Notes under the pieces: model-generated
Database searches by the model: none
What the model saw: the letters and a program-made list of their open reading frames with translations, nothing else
What the model was told of the DNA's origin: nothing
Shown here: piece by piece, positions 60,417 to 64,000 of the stretch
Position numbering within the stretch: position 1 is the stretch's first letter
Layout: the number at the start of each line of letters is the position of its first letter
NCBI GenBank assembly: GCA_018873245.2
Contig: JAEMBT020000002.1
Coordinates: 3,342,001-3,406,000 of the forward strand
From: Archegozetes longisetosus
Taxonomy: Eukaryota; Arthropoda; Arachnida; Sarcoptiformes; Trhypochthoniidae
Reading direction: 5' to 3'
Length of the DNA: 64,000 nt
Translations under genes and position numbers: made by a program

Positions 60417-61847
60417 CTTTTATGGAAAAAATTCAATACATTATTTTCTGATTTTAAAATCATTTCTGATATTTTTGGATACCTTGATCTGCGAGTTGTT
60501 TTAACTGATCAATGGTAGATTTGAATGCCGTAACAAAGATAGCATTCAAAGCACTGAATTTAACATGAAGGTTGTAATCATTTTCGAGCAAACCAAGAAT
60601 AGGCAAAATTTTTTTGTTTTCAATAACTTGCTGTATCTGTTTTGTAGTTTTGTCTAATTTAGAGCATATCGGAGTCATGCAAATAAATTTGATTATGTCC
60701 GATGCATATCTTCTATGGCACTGACATGAAACCGCATATTTATCAACAATTGACAGTATATTTGAATTTAGAAATTCATCCTTATATCTGTTAGAAAGCG
60801 GCAGAAATGTCATCAATAAACCCATAATAGGTTTGACCACATCTTCGTCTGGGTTGGAGTGAACTGAATCGCAACTAAGCAACAAATCAGTTATTCTGCC
60901 ACAAATTGAGGACCGGATCACTTCAATTCTGGCATCTTTACAATTCTGGCTGAATATCAATAATGAGTACAATGATTGAGAAACAATACTTTTATCGTTG
61001 TGTTTAATAAACTTGATAAGTGATGATAAAATAGGACGTATTGTCTCAAAATTTTTCGACCAAATAGGGAAAAATTGAAACAATAAGAGTGCGTCTTTTA
61101 TCAGAATGGAGTCATTTGTCTCGTTTAGATTTCTATTGAATAATAAACAATTGATTATTATTTAGTATTCGAAGCCATGAGACTTGCCTTATTATTTGAG
61201 TTAACAAATAATCAGTATCTAGAACCAGTTTTCTCACTTTTTTGTAGTCGTTTGCAATAACAAAAAGCAAGAGTAGATACAGTCTATAGATTGATTGTCG
61301 TGTTTCTGTGTCTGAATTAGAATCATATAGTTTGATCAATTGTGGAATGAGCGATGCCTTGATCGCAATCAAAGTTAACTTTGCGCTTTGTAGTTTCCAA
61401 TCGTTCAACAGTATTCTTTCCAATAATTGTACAGCACATAATTGTATTTTCGGATTATCATCACCTGTTTTCAGCAGTCTTGGAAGTACGTAAAGCTTAA
61501 AATCGTCTTTTTTTATTGAATATTGATCTTATGTTTAAGGATAAAATTTAGGAAAAAGTTTTAAAGATTTTAATTAGTTATTCTTGAACACTTTTATCAA
61601 GTTTACCGTTAATAAGAAAGGACGCAAACTCTTTCATGAAGTTTCCAAATACCTCTGTCTCTAATTTGTATGGTTGGTTCAAACGCTCAATAATTTCATT
61701 TCTTTTCACCGTTTTAATTTTGATGATTAAATGTTTGATTTCATTAGTTGATCCACACCATTTACTATCATCTTGTTTCAGTTCTGGTTTCAGATCAACA
61801 ACGAGCGAACTGACTTGATCAATGTTCTTTTCGCCTATATCGGCCAT
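59824..61847 (-). CDS. Importin-alpha-like armadillo protein with C-terminal RING finger
   Basis: Exons (minus strand): 61847-61607, 61506-61184, 61119-60483 and 60416-59824, about 597 residues, with introns of 100, 64 and 66 bp. Residues about 75-470 follow the importin-alpha ARM series: LYVLPRLLKTGDDNPKIQL (ARM 1), LIPQLIKLY (2), RPILSSLIKFI (3-4 junction), DARIEVIRSSICGRITDLL (5), QIQQVIENKKILPILGLL (7), then STIDQLKQLADQGCLKSLC (8). The ladder Trp and Asn residues that bind nuclear localisation signals are absent in every repeat, and no Arg/Lys-rich importin-beta-binding region precedes ARM 1. The C-terminus is a RING: C526, C529, C541, H543, C547, C550, C567 and C570 with DTMLFPCEHVVLCHKCA, resembling MGRN/IAP-type RINGs. 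It is probably a ubiquitin ligase or adaptor; the partner is unknown. The acceptor of exon 3 is uncertain (61119 or an upstream CAATAG). Confidence 0.85.
60483..61119 (-). CDS. Importin-alpha/RING gene, exon 3 (ARM 3-8)
   Basis: The frame is open from TNDSILIKDALLLFQFFP to LKQLADQ. It ends at TCAAG/GTATCC in phase 1. The 5' boundary is the least certain junction of the gene. Confidence 0.75.
61184..61506 (-). CDS. Importin-alpha/RING gene, exon 2 (ARM 1-3)
   Basis: The acceptor AAAAAAAG/ACGATT in phase 1 gives an Asp-Asp-Phe-Lys junction leading into LYVLPRLLKTGDDNPK. The likely donor is AGGCAA/GTCTCA in phase 0. Confidence 0.8.
61607..61847 (-). CDS. Importin-alpha/RING gene, exon 1
   Basis: It starts MADIGEKNIDQVSSLV and ends at AACG/GTAAAC in phase 1. 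The 80 codons are acidic to neutral and lack the basic run of an importin-beta-binding domain. A CAG acceptor 19 bases before the ATG (TTGTACAG/CAAAAC) suggests a leader intron. Confidence 0.8.
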
Positions 61848-64000
61848 TTCTGAGCAATCGTTTTGCTGTACAATTACTTATAAAGAAAATACTAGTTTAG
61901 CAAAAATTAAAAGTAAATATTTTACAAAATGAAAAGATTGAAACCTGAAGTAATGTAAAACTCGAAGGAAGAACGCGGATTCAAAATACGACTATCAAAT
62001 GAAAAATGCCTGAACTACATAGAATGTTTAACCCACCAAAACTAACTCAATCGAAACTGAGAGCTGCACCTTTTTATTGCAAATATTATCTCATCTCAAT
62101 CAAAGTTCTCATAGGATTGGATAGATTCTCATATCTCTCTAAAAAACCTAATCAGAAACATGATAGCTTTGTCATCAAAATCAAACTAGTGCCAAATTAT
62201 TGCTGTAGCTCCTAGAAATTGTTGTTTAAGTCAATATTATTGATATTCCTCTGCTTATTTTCAATATTCATATCAATTCGTGTCCTCGTTATTAGTTGAA
62301 GAGGTAATTTGAAATGACGAGTAGGGACAAACTTCAAGTATCTTATTGCAATGCTTAGGCATCCGTCATCGAGTTACTGTATCATTTATTGCCACTGAAG
62401 TGGTGATTTTACTTATAATAAAATTTAATCTTTCCAGTTATAAGAGCTATACAACATTTGAAAATCTATGCATTAGAACATAACATGGAGTACTTCTACT
62501 GAATATCTACTACTTTAGCAAGTGTTTTGTGATAATCTTCTATTAAGCACAGCTATATTCCCACGAAGAAAATGTTCAAGTAGTTTCACCTGTTTTTTGC
62601 AGTAAGAAAATTGATTCTTTACCTAATATCGAATTGAATCCTTTGCTGTTTAAAGATTCTTCTTTACAAAATATGTATAATTTTCGGATCACCGAGAAAG
62701 TTAATCTAGTCAGGCCTTGATAAATTATTTTTTCTCATCTCATAAATTAGCCATAAATATTAGCTTTTTATTGCAATGTTGATAAAATCAGTTATTGCAT
62801 TGTTAGATAAAGTTAGCTTCGATTGAAAGCTGACAATTATAATTCATAAGAGTTATTTAGCTGATAAGTCAGCTCTGCCATAAACTGAGGCACAGTTCTA
62901 TACAACTTTATTTCGCTCAAAGTTTACTAAAGCTTAGAAAACTGTAAATAATTAAATGTTGAGAAAATAATGAATAAAATTTAGAGTGAGTGATTTTATA
63001 AATAGTTAATTATCTTGCTTCTATTTATCATTTTATTGGCCTACTTGCAGGACTCATACTCGTTGATCAATTTAAAACCTATTCGAAAAATTGTATTCAT
63101 TTTTATCTACAAAGAGATTTAATCAAAACTTAAATGTTTTTATTTTCTAGAAATCCAATGTAAACAATGTAATATAATAAAAAAGAAAAGTTTCCAATTC
63201 CAAAAAACATTTACTTCTTTAGTAAAACTTGGAGCCAGGCATTAGTCACACTCGACTCACAACAACTTTTATTTTGTTTCTCCTCTGCTCCACTCCTTCT
63301 CTTCTAAATCCTTTTTCTCATTAATTTTAGTTTCAGTAAAAGTTTTCTGAGCAACAAATGAGCCTTAAGTTAAGAGATTCATGTTCTCTATTTCGGTAGT
63401 GAACTAACAGGCACTCTGATACTGATCTCTATTAGTTTCAGTTCAGTATAAGTAAAGCAGAGGAGAACCGATAGACATGAAGAACAGTCCCCGAAAAGCT
63501 CATTTTATCAAATGATAGCACTTTTGCAATTTTGACTCTATAAATACTGAAAAGTGACATGAAAGCTAACCATAATCAAAGAAGTGATAAATATTGCTTG
63601 CAGCTTGGCTATAGCTTTGAGACAAATAGTTTACTAATGATTGATGAGAAAAATGAAAGCTTTTCTGTATTTTTATTGTCATATTCAGATTGATAAAAAG
63701 CATATTATATGAGAAAAAGTATACCTTTAGCTGAAACCATAGCCAAATATTAATCCCTAGTATATGTTGAAAAGCATACAATAAATGTAATAAACTGATA
63801 GTTACTTGCAGTGAACTATCTGATGGTTGCATTCAAACTTAATATAGCTGTTCGTCATTAAGAAATGATATAAGATTTTTTCTCACGAGTTTTCTCTATG
63901 TAGAGGAAAACTGTTGAATAGTGCAATTAAACTTATATGAGACTTCACAATGAAAACTAGCAATCATGATTTGTGTCATATCTAACTCAAATACTATTGT
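61848..64000. other. AT-rich region upstream of the importin-alpha/RING gene
   Basis: A possible leader exon ends near 61943 (TACTTCAG followed by GTTTCA on the minus strand). Farther right I see no genes or repeats. Short frames at 62006-62215 and 63566-63832 are not credited. Confidence 0.5.

Overview
The window is AT-rich, intron-bearing animal DNA. The Pitx-class homeobox gene, the very short introns (64-100 bp) next to introns of many kilobases, and the tRNA-derived SINE fit an arthropod. An acariform mite or other chelicerate is my best guess, but nothing here proves the order.

Layout. 1-15.5 kb is a graveyard of mobile DNA: a hAT element with a perfect 8-bp target duplication and a transposase remnant (229-1725), a long-inverted-repeat element (4265-5565), a foldback element carrying a Tc1 transposon (5900-8195; Tc1 at 6122-7748), a fossil of a KRBA2/SCAND3-type integrase element interrupted by a deleted mariner (11046-12700; mariner 11831-12245), a second hAT element with a perfect target duplication (13400-14050) and several foldback units. 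15.5-25.4 kb is built around one small secreted-protein gene (19709-20881) encoding a signal peptide, a helical/coiled-coil segment and a Gly-rich silk-like repeat. Its upstream region is present three times: once upstream (15690-16020), once at the gene, and once inverted at 23.9-25.4 kb, where a SINE sits in the start codon of a dead gene copy. 30-57 kb is a Pitx-class homeobox gene on the plus strand. Two alternative first exons (30055-30316 and 43033-43435) have the same splice phase and join the same homeodomain exons (45902-46143, 56036-56617). Its introns hold several GC-richer islands, some with clusters of the TAATCC/GGATTA sites that K50 homeodomains bind. 59.8-61.85 kb holds a four-exon minus-strand gene whose protein is a strongly diverged importin-alpha armadillo solenoid ending in a RING finger.

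The most notable object is this importin-alpha/RING fusion. It aligns along most of the importin-alpha ARM domain, yet lacks the basic importin-beta-binding region and the Trp/Asn ladder that holds nuclear localisation signals, and it has gained a C3HC4-type RING. I know of no described protein with this layout. The second is the Gly-rich secreted gene with its inverted, SINE-disrupted copy. The genes do not form an obvious pathway. Pitx is a developmental regulator, the Gly-rich protein is probably extracellular, and the importin-like protein is probably a ubiquitin ligase or adaptor.
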